DNA of 64,000 bases from Saururus chinensis. Taxonomy: Eukaryota > Streptophyta > Magnoliopsida > Piperales > Saururaceae. The notes beneath the pieces were generated by a model. The model saw only the letters and a list, made by a program, of their open reading frames with translations. It made no database searches and was not told the origin of the DNA. This document shows, piece by piece, positions 11,831-22,966 of this stretch (position 1 is its first letter; each line of letters starts with the position of its first letter). The stretch is from the NCBI GenBank assembly GCA_035235625.1, contig CP141150.1, positions 31,016,756 through 31,080,755 of the forward strand, in the 5' to 3' direction. Made by a program: the position numbers and the translations under genes.

Positions 11831-13353
11831 CTGGCAATTTGAACAATGAGACCGTTAATTAAAGGACACCCGGACCTTACACTAAAAAATAAACCCCCAA
11901 TTAATAAAAAAATGTACAAATCATATCTCTCTATTCTTAGTAAAGTAGGAATTTAAATGCTTCTCATAATAAATAGCCTTCGCATGAAAAACATTCGTGG
12001 GAACAAACTCAGCTCCATAACTCCAGAATAAATAATTAAAATTCAAAAACTCGTTCCTTTTAATTTTTTCTTTATATGCCTCATTAATCCCTCCCAACCC
12101 CAAAAGACCAGGCAAACTCAGCCATAGATGGCAAGACAGCCTGACAATTCATGATCTAACAAAATCAACCAGCAGAAGCTGAACCCTCGACCACATTGCT
12201 AATAAAGAGAAGTAAGGATACTAAGAACGCCACCACATAAAACATATGCATTTTGATATATCACCAAATTGTCAGTAATACATAGCAGAGAAAGCAGTAC
12301 AACAACAGCTAGAAGAGGACCAGGGGGCTTAAAGATTGTAGTTCCGCAACAGATATATTCATTTTTTTGGGGGGGAAGATACAATATTATTCCCAGAGAA
12401 AGAAGTGCGATAAGAGCTATAATGTTGTTCTCGTCCCATGTTTGGCTTCCTTGAAATTGATTTATGAAGTTACGAAGTTTTTAAGAGAATATAAATATCA
12501 GATGATATCCTAAGATTTAAACGGTCCTACGATTGTCCAAGTACATATTTCTGGTGCTTTCAAAACTTCCTGGAATTTTACAGTGTCTAATGGCCCTTCA
12601 TGTGGAAGAACACTTGAACAACACTTTGTTGGGACCCTTCATGTGGAAGAACACTATAGTCTATAACAACACTTTGCTGATAGATCCACAAAAATATGGG
12701 ATCTATGAGAACTGGGAGACCTTCCTCCCTCCCCCTAATTGGAATGTGATCCGGATATGACAGGGTATGATTGAGCAATCAATTGGCAATCCTGCTTGGC
12801 TGAATGGAAGGATGAATCTTATGCCTTGGATGAAATCTAACTGGCTGGCAGCATTGCTTCAATAATTTTTTCCTCATTACCCATTTGCACCAATTTCAAC
12901 ATATTCCCACCAATGAGTTTCTTTCTTTCATTTAGTATGAAAATAAAATAGCTAGTAATTTTTTATGTCAATAATGAAATTCAGGAATCCAAATATAAGT
13001 TTGATTACTGTGCCAAAAAAGATTGTAAAAATATAATTTTGATCATTTCTTTACTGCGTTGAAAAAATGAGACTAATTTCAATTGTAAAATTAAAGCAGA
13101 AATCTAGTAATGACCTTTTGATATCCTTCTTCTGTGCCAACAAGCACTCGAAAATACACTCCTTGCAGAACACATGGCCCTTTTGGCAGCAGAGGGGATT
13201 AATGAACGGCTTCAGGCAGAGACAGCATGCATCAAATGGCTTTATTGAGTCCTTCCCAAGCCGCTCTTTCTGGGTTCCATACCCAAGCTTACGCTTCTCA
13301 TCATAGGTGAAGAAAGCAAGATCATTGTTGTTCTTAGAGTGACGCTGAGGCAT
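11155..13353 (-). CDS. NOSIP/CSU1-type zinc-finger (RING/U-box) protein, probable E3 ubiquitin ligase
   Basis: Joining 13353-13115 and 11830-11155 gives 304 residues, the usual family length. The N-terminus (MPQRHSKNNN, then YDEKRKLGYGTQ and DACCLCLKPF...GHVFCKECI) is the zf-NOSIP region, a partly degenerate RING/U-box, at about residues 1-76. A Glu/Lys-rich helix (KEKEEEEEKLMLQKARELDAFDQQ) follows. The C-terminal part, YVCPSCKVTLTN...STCGHVYCKKC...DKVCLVCDK, is a second RING/U-box-like fold, and the protein ends GLVRPAVKT. Animal NOSIP binds nitric oxide synthase and has ubiquitin ligase activity; the Arabidopsis homologue CSU1 is a nuclear ligase acting on COP1 and SPA. The exon phases agree (AA-AG|G gives Lys-Arg-Lys). 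The ATG is the first in frame and starts the conserved N-terminus. Function here is inferred from family membership. Confidence 0.92.
11831..13114 (-). other. intron of the NOSIP-type gene (1284 bp)
   Basis: AT-rich intron sequence. A short direct duplication with CCCTTCATGTGGAAGAACAC lies at 12594-12614 and 12635-12655. A 64-codon minus-strand frame at 12115-11921 has no recognised similarity. Confidence 0.7.
13115..13353 (-). CDS. NOSIP-type gene, coding exon 1
   Basis: 239 bases from the ATG to a GT donor at 13114-13113 (AAAAG|GTCATT on the minus strand), ending in phase 2 inside an Arg codon. It encodes the zf-NOSIP domain. The base before the ATG completes CTAG, so a 5'UTR intron may end exactly at the start codon. 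Confidence 0.9.
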
Positions 13354-13888
13354 CTAGCCAGCCTCAAGTATAACCACGTACAAGAAACTTCCCCAAACTA
13401 AGGGAGTCAAATTACTGTCAAATAAGAGAGACAATAAAACAATACTCAGCTCCAATTCAAATCAAAACAATTTTTTGTTAGAACAGATTTTTATTCCATA
13501 AAATATTCTAAAGTCAATTTACTACAGAGAGCTGAAATAGAACAATGAACAATGAGGCACAATATCAATTCTGTGCTTTTAGGCATATCTCAAAGAACCA
13601 TACAACACTATAACTGCAAAAATAAACCTAATCAATAAGTCCTTTGAGTTCAAACCTAAATAAACTCCGACTACAAACAAAATTGACTTATTTCACTATG
13701 ATACCGAGAACCCATTACCATCCAGACAAAAAATTCCAATCTCATGCAATCAAAGCCCAAACTGCAACAATTCCATTAAGTCTGAAAAAAGTACTAACAA
13801 ACCGAACCCAAAATCACTCGTTCCCCTACGAATCCAAGCAGGGAATATTAAATTTCCGACAGAAAGCGACACCGCAGTACAAATTATG

Positions 13889-13992
13889 CTCCCTCCGTCC
13901 TGTAATAAGTGTCTGGATTAGAATACCAAAATGATCTGATTTTAGTTCATTTTCGTTTTTTAATCCAGACACTTATTACCGGACGGAGGAAG
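13889..13992. mobile_element. Stowaway MITE, 104 bp, in the 5'UTR intron of the NOSIP-type gene
   Basis: Near-identical inverted ends of about 32 bp: CTCCCTCCGTCCTGTAATAA on the left, CTTCCTCCGTCCGGTAATAA on the minus strand at the right. This is the classic Stowaway terminus. The right flank is TA; the left flank reads TG, a one-base decay of the expected TA. Only about 40 bases separate the arms. Confidence 0.93.
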
Positions 13993-14239
13993 TAAAAACC
14001 TTCTCAGATTTTTGTAAATTGTCCTTTTTTCCTCTATCCCCATCTGCTTTCCTCCTTCACAAAAAATTATCTACAAGATCACTCATCACGAACTAAAATT
14101 CGCCCAGAGAAACCGAATTAATTGCAACTCCGAGCAAAATCTACATCCAATCCTGAAATTAATCGCGCTAAAAAAGATGCACCCAATGAATTTAACATTA
14201 CAATCGATTTTGAGAAAATTTTTACGGAAAGAAACATAC

Positions 14240-14405
14240 TGACGGGCTTGTTCACGATGATGTCGACGAAGGCAGATCCTCTTCTTGACGGCGACGGAAC
14301 ACGGACGCCGTGACGATGGCCACCCGGTGGCGGGTAACCGGAGAGATAGAGATAAAGAGGAGAGGAGCGACGAGCCTAGGGCTAAAGAGTGTGGCGATAG
14401 AATGG
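14240..14405 (-). other. probable 5'UTR exon of the NOSIP-type gene
   Basis: On the minus strand a GC-rich leader runs from a point about 28 bases below the TATA box to TCA|GTATGT, a strong plant donor (last exon base 14240). No ATG-initiated family sequence lies in it. The intron would run to just before the ATG at 13353 and contain the Stowaway MITE. Exon ends are inferred from signals, not from transcript data. Confidence 0.55.
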
Positions 14406-14432
14406 CTTGTCTCGGGACCGCGGCCGTCTCCA

Positions 14433-14444
14433 GTATTTTATATG
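14433..14444 (-). promoter_or_regulatory. TATA box of the NOSIP-type gene
   Basis: The minus strand reads CATATAAAATAC, with CCAAT just upstream (ACACCAATAATC, about 14445-14456). Sequence turns GC-rich immediately downstream, as in a transcription start region. The further upstream stretch to 14772 holds no gene. Confidence 0.6.
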
Positions 14445-14772
14445 ATTATTGGTGTCCGGCCGGGTCGATGAGCCCGATCGAACCGGTCGAGTACTTTGTC
14501 TGTGATTGTTTTTCATCTTGGCTTGGGATTTGGGAGTAAGTCCCTACCATGTGCCCGACGATTTCGATTGTGCAGCCCAATGTTAGCAGCGGGGGGCAGG
14601 TGGGTCGGCCTGCCAGAGGCAGTGTATAATTAACATTAAGGTGTGCTAGTACGTGCACTGTCCATATCAAATATCAAGGTTTCCATACATTCTTAGTGTC
14701 ACAGACTTCGTCTGAATATTTAATATTTTTGTAAAATATTTATATGTCATAGCTACTTTGGCTACTACTCTA

Positions 14773-15092
14773 AGTAATATATAAAAAATTTCATATATTA
14801 TATAAAGGGAGGTAGTGTTAATGTAGCTGACTCATGTAATTTGTATTATTATTTTATAAACACATTGATAATAAATATAATTTGTCTTTATTTCTATGTT
14901 TATTTATTACTTTGTAATGTGTCACTCCCTCTAGTAATATATAAGAAATTATGTATGCTATATAGAGAGAAGTAGTGTTAATGTGGCTAGCTCATGTAAT
15001 TTCTATCATTGTTTTATAAACACATTGATAATAAATGTAATTTGTCTTCATACTTGTGTTCATTTATTTCTTTATAATGTGTCACTCCCGTT
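14773..15092. repeat. tandem duplication, period 160 bp
   Basis: Two diverged copies begin AGTAATATATAA at 14773 and 14933. Both continue through GTAGTGTTAATGT, CTCATGTAATTT, TTTTATAAACACATTGATAA and TGTGTCACTCCC. Non-coding. Confidence 0.85.
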
Positions 15093-15947
15093 TACCTTAC
15101 ATTTTGCTTTGTAGGGCTCTTTATACGTAATTCGCGTAGCACCTTGCCAAACAAGAACCTTTGTTACACTCGAAAAGCTGACTTATTAGGCAAAAGGTTT
15201 TGCAAGTTCCACATAGTAGCCTGTCCATTAAGTAGGGCCATGACATTATACTAGGCTCATTGTCAGAGTAAAACATTAAAAACGCTTCTTGGTTTTTGGG
15301 GCCAACTTTTAAACATGCAACCAACGGTTGTGAGTAGTCACATTTAACATAAATATTTTTTTCCTTGAATTAAGTGTTGTTCTAATTTTGATATGATCAT
15401 TCTTGTTGGTTTAGGTTAGCATATTTATCTTTGAGGATTTGCTCAAAATAGGTTTTAGATAGGGCTCACAATGAACAATACGATTATGTTATCATTATTG
15501 CTTTTCATATTTTTACTCATTAATATTCTTTTACATATATGAAATAAGTTATTTTATATTTGTCATATCTACTATTACTGGATCGATTAACCGGTTAGCC
15601 ATCACCTACTACTCCTTTTCTAAGACTTCATAATTCAACATAATCTCATATTTTTTAAAATATAATTAAAATTAAACGTCAAACCAAGCAACAAACAAAT
15701 AACACATTCATCGCCTACCAACACAAAAAAAATTATCCCTTGCAACTTGTCTTGCTTAAATTTCCTCATTCGCCTTTTATACTGCCACCACTTCATCCAC
15801 CAAATCATCTTATGGAAAGATTAACAAACCACTTACTTGTATCTTCCAAAGCTAACTCCGGTTTAAGTTTAATAGTCTTTTCATACAAAAATTATTTTTA
15901 TATACAAACACAACCTACTGAAGTAGCTGATTTTTTACTCAAGGCAT
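15093..15947. other. spacer, nothing recognised
   Basis: Short frames on either strand have no family similarity. A C-rich, stop-poor stretch at about 15740-15800 is not convincing as coding. Confidence 0.4.
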
Positions 15948-16850
15948 GTAACATCCCCAATTTTTCTGCATATTTTTTCTATTTTCTGCAATGTTCTACA
16001 ATTTTCTACTCGTATTTTCGATGAAGAAATTTGATGCATCGGTGTATCCGTATTTGTAATATTCGTGATCGTGAGTGTCGGGAGTGGTGTTTAGTAGTAG
16101 GTTATGGGCTTCGACACACCACAAAAAAAATTGGCGGGAAAACGGGAGAGAAAATGACGCAACATGAAGGAGAACAAAAACGGGGAAAAAAATATAAAAA
16201 CCGATCGGACACGCCCAGCGTGCCCAACTCGATGGGATGAACAGTGTTGTCCCTCTTCACTGTGTGAGACCGGAGCGGCTGCCGGTCAGCCTTGGCCCAA
16301 CAACGTCGTCGCCGCCTCCCTAGCCTGGCCCCACCAGCCACCACTGCCTCTTCCTCCCTCTTTCCCGTTTTCGGACCGGTGAGCTACACCTTCAGTTTTT
16401 CGCCTAATCCACCGCCGCTGCCGCTTGGGATGAAAGGAGGGCTAGATCCAGAAGGCGGTGATAGTCCAACCATCGTTAGGTTATGGCAAATTGGACGGAC
16501 TCTGGTCGGAGTCCGTCCGGTGGCTGGCAACGGAAAATGGACATCACCAAACAAAAACATGGGGGCGGATCTGATTGGGTCCTACAAAATTGAAAAGGGT
16601 CAGAGCTGGTGTATAGGGTGGTGGCCCTACCGTCATCGCCTTGAGGCTTGCCGACGGTGCCTCCTCCGACAAGAGAGAGAGGGGGGGGGGGGGGGTTTGG
16701 GGTGTGTTGAGGCTTACGACCTGTGACTAAGTCTCATACCTGACTCTATCAGTATAAATATTAGGTAAAATACAAAAAATAAATATGCCAAAGCATCAAA
16801 TGTTTCCATAAAAAATGAGTAGAAAAGTTTAAAATTTTGGGGACATCACA
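15948..16850. mobile_element. ~0.9-kb element with inverted LTR-like termini and GC-rich core
   Basis: The left end reads TGTAACATCCCCAATTTTT; the right end on the minus strand reads TGTGATGTCCCCAAAATTTT. Inner sequences also mirror each other. GTAGGTTATGGGCTTCGACA at about 16100 and GGCTTACGACCTGTGACTAAG at 16710-16730 correspond to the two arms of the inverted repeat at 281-504, and AATATTCGTGATC-type and GTATAAATATTAGG-type sequences do so too. The core (16200-16720) is GC-rich with no recognised protein and contains a run of 15 G (16681-16695). Either two LTR-like ends sit head to head, or this is a foldback-type non-autonomous element. Confidence 0.55.
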
Positions 16851-16984
16851 AATAGCTTCACAATTACAAGAACTAAATAGTCACTGTAATAAGCATTCAA
16901 TGGTGCATGCCTCCATTGTTAACACATGTTGGGTGCATCGAGTAAGCTACATTGTCATGGGGATTCTTGTGATTTGACAAAACT

Positions 16985-17339
16985 GACCTCTTAGGGAGGC
17001 ATATGGAGACTTGAGGATGAGTTTTTATAGCAACTTCTTGCTAGGTTGCCTTGAGGACAAGGCAAATATGAAGCGTAATGGAAAGTTATGTTTTGCCACC
17101 GGTAATAGTTATTATGTCTTTAATGCATAAGTATGGTTATCTCTTAATCCTAATCGTAGATTAGTCATAAATAGATTATGTTATATTCATCTACGAGCCC
17201 TCCCAGACATGAGACTATGTAAAGGCCATTGGCCTCTCTTTCAGGTTATGCTGACTTATTACCCTGGTCCCTCTCTCCTTCTTCCTCCTCTCTTCCCTTC
17301 CTAAGCCAGGTACCCATTTTGCCTCTAGGGGGTACAACA
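16985..17339 (+). mobile_element. 3' end and LTR remnant of a chromovirus-type Ty3 element
   Basis: TTGAGGACAAGGC at 17051-17063, preceded by TTGAGGATGAGTTTTTATAG, matches the end of the chromodomain frame in the complete element at 24-29.6 kb (CTTGAGGACAAGGC). A short purine-rich tract follows and then a possible LTR from TGTTTTGCC (17089) to GGTACAACA (17339). No internal pol region is left upstream. Confidence 0.55.
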
Positions 17340-20300
17340 TATGGCTGGGCTATAATTCACTTTTACATCCAAATTGGCCAAATTTAGAAATTAATCCTTT
17401 ACGCTAGCCTCAATGATGCAATCTTTTACAACTTATAACTCTCACTTCCCCCCTCTCTTGTTAATTTGCTTGCTTATCTATTCTCGTTTAAGAACATCTG
17501 CAGCCAATGCTTCAACCACTGGATAGTCTGTGATTCTGAATGATTTGGCCCAAGTGAACCTTGTTTTAGTTGAAATATTAGAAGGGACATGATCTCCCTC
17601 AAGCTCTCTTTTAATGGGCTCCAGGTGAGCCTCACCATACCCTTTGACTACTGGGCCTGTTACTTAGGACAGGGCTGAAAGTAAAAATATCTTAAGAGGC
17701 ACACCAAGGCCCATGACTAGTGGACCTGTAAGCATCGACATTTATCATTTCGTACCCGAGTGGCGGAATCGACAAAGACGTGGGACCCACAAGTTTTACT
17801 TCCACTTCTAAGCCTCTCCACGTGCATCACGTGACTAGGGAAATTCTACCAACTCTGCACGTTGTCATTGGCTAGGGTTTTGAGGATATTTCTATCCTAC
17901 GACAAATTAATGTCATTGGTTGGCTTAATGGATATTTACCTGGAAAGAAAGGGCTAGTTGAATAATATGAAAGGGCAAGGTCTTTGGTGGAAAATTGCAT
18001 GTGTATGTTGCCATTTTTTTTTAAAAAAACATGCATGTGTAGGGTTTATATAAGGTTTTTGGTATCAATATATGAACATGATTGATTGATGTATAATGTC
18101 ATATTGGCACATAGATCACTAAATACAAAGACTTGTTCAAGATTATATATCAACAATGGATTAATAAACAATAATGAAAGTAATGAAAATATTAAATTGA
18201 TATTTATTAATATTTAGTGATCATGAGTGTAATTCTTCCCTACACATGAGATGCATTTGAAATAAGAACGAGGATATTAACAAATGACTATGAGGAGCAT
18301 GCACTTCCAATCATATTATGTTATTATAAAAAGTGCCTACACATGTTGGAAAAGACCAATGGTGTTGAGGGACTTCGTGTTGCAGTTTGGTGACATACAT
18401 ATTTCCCTACTCCTAGATAACATACATGCATTTTTTGCAGTGTCATCAAGAAAAAAATTCCACAAGTATATAATATATGTACAACCAACTAGACAAAAAT
18501 TAAATTGTTGGATTAAAAATGTAAAAAATATAATAATTTGGTATACACTACTTTAAATTCTCTATCAACCAAACGCAATCCTAGTAAGAGAATCTTTGCA
18601 AGTTCCAATGCTTAGATATATATATCGCATCATGTCTTATAGATCATTGAGGTTAATAGCAACAAAAGAAATAAACTTAGTTATAGGTGAATGCATCTTA
18701 TGGTCATGTTAGCTTTTGCTTATGCTATGTTGTGTGCCTACACTACAATCTCTACATAAGAGAAAATGCATTTGTAGTAGGATTTTGTTAATGTAGAACT
18801 TTTTTTGAAGGAGTTGATTATAAGAGTTTGACCATTGTAGAGCATAATTATGAGAATAAAATTAAAAAAGGCATGTAAAAAATGCAATAATTATCATCAA
18901 GAAGCACACCATATATGCAAAACCTACCTAAAAGTTTGAAAAATATACCCATGAAGAGTTTTTTTTATAGAACTCGTCGAGATTTGGCCAATCATACATA
19001 GAACGTACAAATCGAGGTCAATGTTAGGACTTACCCTAGGTCCATCCTCAAGGTCCATTAAGGTATTGATTGATTTAGTCAAGGGTAACTTAGTGATTTA
19101 ATCATTGTTATTATTGTTGTTATTATTATTATTATCATCATCATCATTAGTGTAATTTCTTATTTAATTTTATTGGCCTTGATGCTAATTCTTATGCCCA
19201 TTATTAATTATGAGTTCAATTAGGATTAGAGTTATGGAGTTTATATATATGTGTAGGGGTTATTCCCTAATTCAACAAGCTTTATCAATAGAATTTAATT
19301 TAGTTGTTTAGCTTAATCTAATCTCTTATATTTTATTTCTGTCTCCTTGCTCCCTTTCTGGTATGATTGAAGTCCCTTGGAGACAAACCATCTACAATAG
19401 TAGGGAGATAAAATATAGTAGTATGATATTACCCACAAACTACAAATATACATATGGTTATCATAAGATTCTTTTACATTATGTATATGATGATCTTAAG
19501 ATTTTTCTATATTACTGTCATGTGTCATACAAGTACAGGTTGTTTGCACAACATGGATCTTACTATTAACGTTGTATTATTTTCAACTTTGAAGGGTCAT
19601 ATCTTGAGCTCCTGACTTTGTATTTATGTATTTTTTATAATATTAAAAAATTCTCAATGAGCTTTATTAAATGAGACCCAACGGGTATATATTTTAAAAT
19701 GATGAAATTATAAGAATGCATTGTTGAAATGCTTTTGCAAATCTTGCAAACCCATTGCAAAATTCAAGATGGGGGTCAAGCTCAAAGCATTACATTGAAT
19801 TTTTTTTTGCTGATTTGTAAAGAAAGAAAACTAATTTTCATATGAAAAAGGCTATTGAATGTTTTGGCTTGAATGTAAAAGGGATTCTTCTTGTCATGAT
19901 TGCTAAATTGTAAAATGGATGTGTCTCTCTCATATCATCTTGATGCTTGTATGAGACTCGGAGGTTGCCAGAGCTCTAGTTGTGACCATGGATGGGGGAT
20001 ACTTATTAGACCCATAAAATGCAAGTAGATGTTGAGAAAAATATGGAGACAAGCATAGATGCATGTAGATGCTATGGAGTGAAGAAGTGTTTCACTAGAA
20101 TTTGGGTCTTCAATGTGAGAAGAATCCGCCTAAGAACTTGTAGACTACTGTCACTAAGTAGGTAAGGAGGGTGACACTAGACTGGTGGAGGGGAGCATGC
20201 ATTGCCGATGGAGCATCCACCAATGGGGTAATAATTGGGGCTAGGTGTGGCCCAACATAAGGGGCAAAAAACTAATCAGGTTATGGAAAAAACATAAGGT

Positions 20301-20512
20301 TGTTTTAGCCCAAAATTGGCAAGATTCCATAAAATATGAATCATTGGAAACAAAAATTGGTAATGTATAACTATCTCACCGTTAATGTGGTAACATGAAA
20401 ATATCTCTTTGGAATATGTGAGAGGAGTTTCCCTTCATCAAAGATAGATGAAACTTTTTACCAAATAAATGGATAAAGACATATGGAACTTATAACTTTT
20501 TGTTATGTCATG
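17340..20512. other. spacer; possible solo LTR and an ATT/ATC microsatellite
   Basis: No gene is supported. TGTTAGGACTTACCC at 19022 starts a stretch with a TATA-like GTTTATATATATG near 19240 and could be a solo LTR, but I could not fix its end. (ATT)n and (ATC)n repeats lie at about 19104-19147. The rest is AT-rich and unassigned. Confidence 0.4.
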
Positions 20513-21005
20513 TAGGGATGCTAATTGTGTGGGTTTTTTAAGTATCCTACTTGACCTTATTCCAATGGACTAAGTTTGACTTTACCTGGTGAAAGGACGA
20601 GTTTGGGTTTTAAACCTCTATCCAAAGACTAGGTTGAGTTACATTTGAGTTTTTTTAGGCCTGAACCCGATGAGTAGGATATATTCCTTCCATCCCACAC
20701 TCACACTAATAGCTCTATTTAATTTATTTTTTAAAAATTAAATGAAACTATTAATGTGTGACCAAAGGAGTAACTTTTTTAATGTATAATCATTGTTTTC
20801 AATAGAAACTATGTATATTTTTTATTATCTAGATGATTTATGTAAAAAATTAATTTACTTAAATGAAATAGCTTAAATAGATTTTATTATAGGATAAAAT
20901 TTATCTTTAATAGAATAAAAAAATTATATTGAAAGGAACTTAAACAAGATTCAATTCAACTCGATCTGGTCTAATTCAAAACCAAACCTAATCCAACCCA
21001 AGATA
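20513..21005. repeat. possible hAT-type repeat interrupted by a MITE
   Basis: The stretch starts TAGGGATGCTAAT, a usual hAT MITE start. It contains diverged GGGTTTTAAACC, CCTGAACCCGA and CAACCCAAG words on both sides of the Stowaway-like MITE at 20684. No exact right end was found. Confidence 0.35.
20684..20770. mobile_element. Stowaway-like MITE, 87 bp
   Basis: The ends TTCCTTCCATCCCACACTCA and, on the minus strand, CTCCTTTGGTCACACATTAA are imperfect inverted copies, flanked by TA at 20682-20683 and 20771-20772. Both halves contain an ACTAATAG/CTATTTAAT-like core resembling the MITE at 5.9 kb. Confidence 0.75.
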
Positions 21006-21259
21006 AGCATGTTTATGATATAAATTAGGTTTTCTATATAGTAATAAAAGTCCATGACAATGCTACCTGTAAGTTTGTCTTGTTTAACAGCTTTTTGTAA
21101 TCTCTCACTTTTTCCTTTCCAATAATTGTAATCTCTCACAAAGCAAGGGGCAACCCCTCAAAATTTACCGACAAAAAAAACAAGAAAATCCAGCATGCAG
21201 GAACCAGTCACGAATAGACCAAAATACCCCCCATATTCAATTAAATTACATGCTCAACT

Positions 21260-21429
21260 CAACCGTTGCACTGCCCTTTCCCTTCCCCGCCTCAGTCCTC
21301 TGGATGGCAACAATAAAAAAAAGGCCACGCTCCTCTCAGACTTCTAGAAAGCAGCTGATTGCGTGCGTGCTGTGGCTGTGCTTTCTGCCAAAGCCTTGTC
21401 CCGACCCCCCAGTCCTCTGCAGTTGACTG
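21260..21429 (+). other. probable 5'UTR exon of the lipase gene
   Basis: A pyrimidine-rich, GC-raised leader ends at GACTG|GTAAGTAG (donor 21430-21431), a strong plant splice site. The matching acceptor is probably TCTCTCTCTCTAG ending 22233, giving an 804-base 5'UTR intron. The transcription start is not located; 21260 is a rough guess. A CT microsatellite lies in this intron at about 22018-22038. Confidence 0.5.
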
Positions 21430-22233
21430 GTAAGTAGCTTTGGCAACCTTTCATCCCCTCGTTCCAGCAGTCTCTGAGCACAGGAAGAACAAGAAATCCC
21501 AGTGAAGATGTGGGCAATTCATTCTAATACTGCTGCTCCTTCTGTCTTTGCTGCCCTGCTTTCTGATCATGGTCCTGGGACTCCTTACCAATCATGTTTG
21601 GTGAACTTGATCTCGCTTTGGTTGTTCAGTTGATTGATCTGCCTTGGCATCTGTGTGTTAGATTGGATTCTGCATGTGCTGTGGTTTGTGTAAGTAATTG
21701 GGCTGGCAATCTCACATTCCTTCGTCTGAAGTGAAAAATACTGCTTTTTTCATGGTGCCCATGTGGAGAAATTTCCAAATCCCAGTGTTTTTCTTTTTCT
21801 CTGTCCATTTGGTGAAATCAGAATTTTCTTCTTGTACTATCTAATTGTCTCCTGTCTCTATATCTGCCGTCTGAAGTTTTTTGTTTCTACTGATTCCCGT
21901 TGATACGAGGATTCTATTCTTTCTTTTTACAATAAATTTTTTATTTATTTTAAAGCCTGGAGTTATTTGAGCAATTTTATAAATAAGAAACATCCAAGTC
22001 TTTCTGAAAGTCCATTGCTCTCTCTCTCTCTCTCTCTATTCAGATAGTTTTACTGAAAAGTCTGCTTTCTCGGTATGCTGTTTATAAAGTTTTGTTACTT
22101 GTATGATACACAAAAGTCTCTCTTTCTTTATGTCAAAGATCGAATTTGATCTGTGTCGGAAGTCTTCTACCGTTCTATTCCAGTTCCCAGTTGTAAAAGT
22201 CCTATTTACTCTTTCCTGTATCTCTCTCTCTAG

Positions 22234-22248
22234 ATGACCAAGTCATAG
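22234..22248 (+). promoter_or_regulatory. possible minimal upstream ORF (4 codons) in the lipase leader
   Basis: If the leader intron ends at 22233, the mature mRNA begins its last UTR exon with ATG ACC AAG TCA TAG. The stop lies 13 bases before the main ATG at 22262. Such a short uORF so near the start could damp or delay initiation at the main ORF. This depends entirely on the inferred acceptor. Confidence 0.35.
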
Positions 22249-22261
22249 TGTAATCCTCCAT

Positions 22262-22966
22262 ATGTCGCTTGCTTGCGGCATTCCCCTCCTTGAATGTGTC
22301 TACTGTCTTGCCTGTGCTAGGTGGGCTTGGAAACGTTGCCTCCATACTGCAGGACATGACAGTGAAAACTGGGGCCTGGCATCTGCTCAGGAATTTGAGC
22401 CAGTACCCCATCTCTGCCGCCTTGTTCTGGCTGTTTATGAGGATGACCTCCGGAATCCACAATGGGCTCCGCCTGGCGGATATGGCATCAATCCTGACTG
22501 GGTTATTGGGCGTAAGACCTATGAGGACACTCAAGGCCGTGCACCACCTTACATTATTTACCTTGACCATGAACATGCTGATATAGTGCTTGCATTTAGA
22601 GGCCTCAATTTGGCAAGGGAAAGTGACTATGCTGTCTTATTGGATAACAAACTTGGGCAGAGGAAATTTGATGGTGGATACGTCCATAATGGGCTTTTAA
22701 AGGCTGCAGGATTTGTTTTGGATCAAGAATGTGACCTTCTCAGGGAATTGCTTGAGAAGTATTCAATTTATACACTCACATTTACTGGGCATTCACTTGG
22801 GTCGGGAGTGGCAGCATTGTTGGCTATGGTGGTTGCTCAAAACAGGGACAGATTGGGGAATATAGAGAGAAAGAGGATTAGGTGCTATGCAATTGCTCCA
22901 GCAAGGTGCATGTCACTTAATTTGGCTGTTCGATATGCAGATGTTATCAACTCTGTTGTTCTTCAG
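22262..22966 (+). CDS. lipase gene, exon 1 (GC donor)
   Basis: 235 codons ending NSVVLQ. The following bases are CAG|GCAAGT, so the intron starts with GC, not GT. The next exon starts exactly at the conserved DDFLPRT in phase 0, and no GT donor near it would keep the family sequence. GC with a strong AAGT context is the usual form of the minor GC-AG intron class. It encodes the catalytic serine region. Confidence 0.9.

Noticed and set aside
11831-11919. Upstream extension of the NOSIP exon 2 frame to an ATG at 11919
   Set aside because: The conserved protein continues into the exon at 13115 through a phase-matched splice; the extension is intron sequence.
17753-17772. ACCCGAGTGGCGGAATCG resembling part of a Leu or Ser tRNA
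   Set aside because: No complementary acceptor stem, anticodon arm or GGTTCGA T-loop in the expected places.
22269-22586. 105-codon and 124-codon frames overlapping lipase exon 1
   Set aside because: Shadow frames; the frame starting at 22262 carries the conserved lipase sequence.
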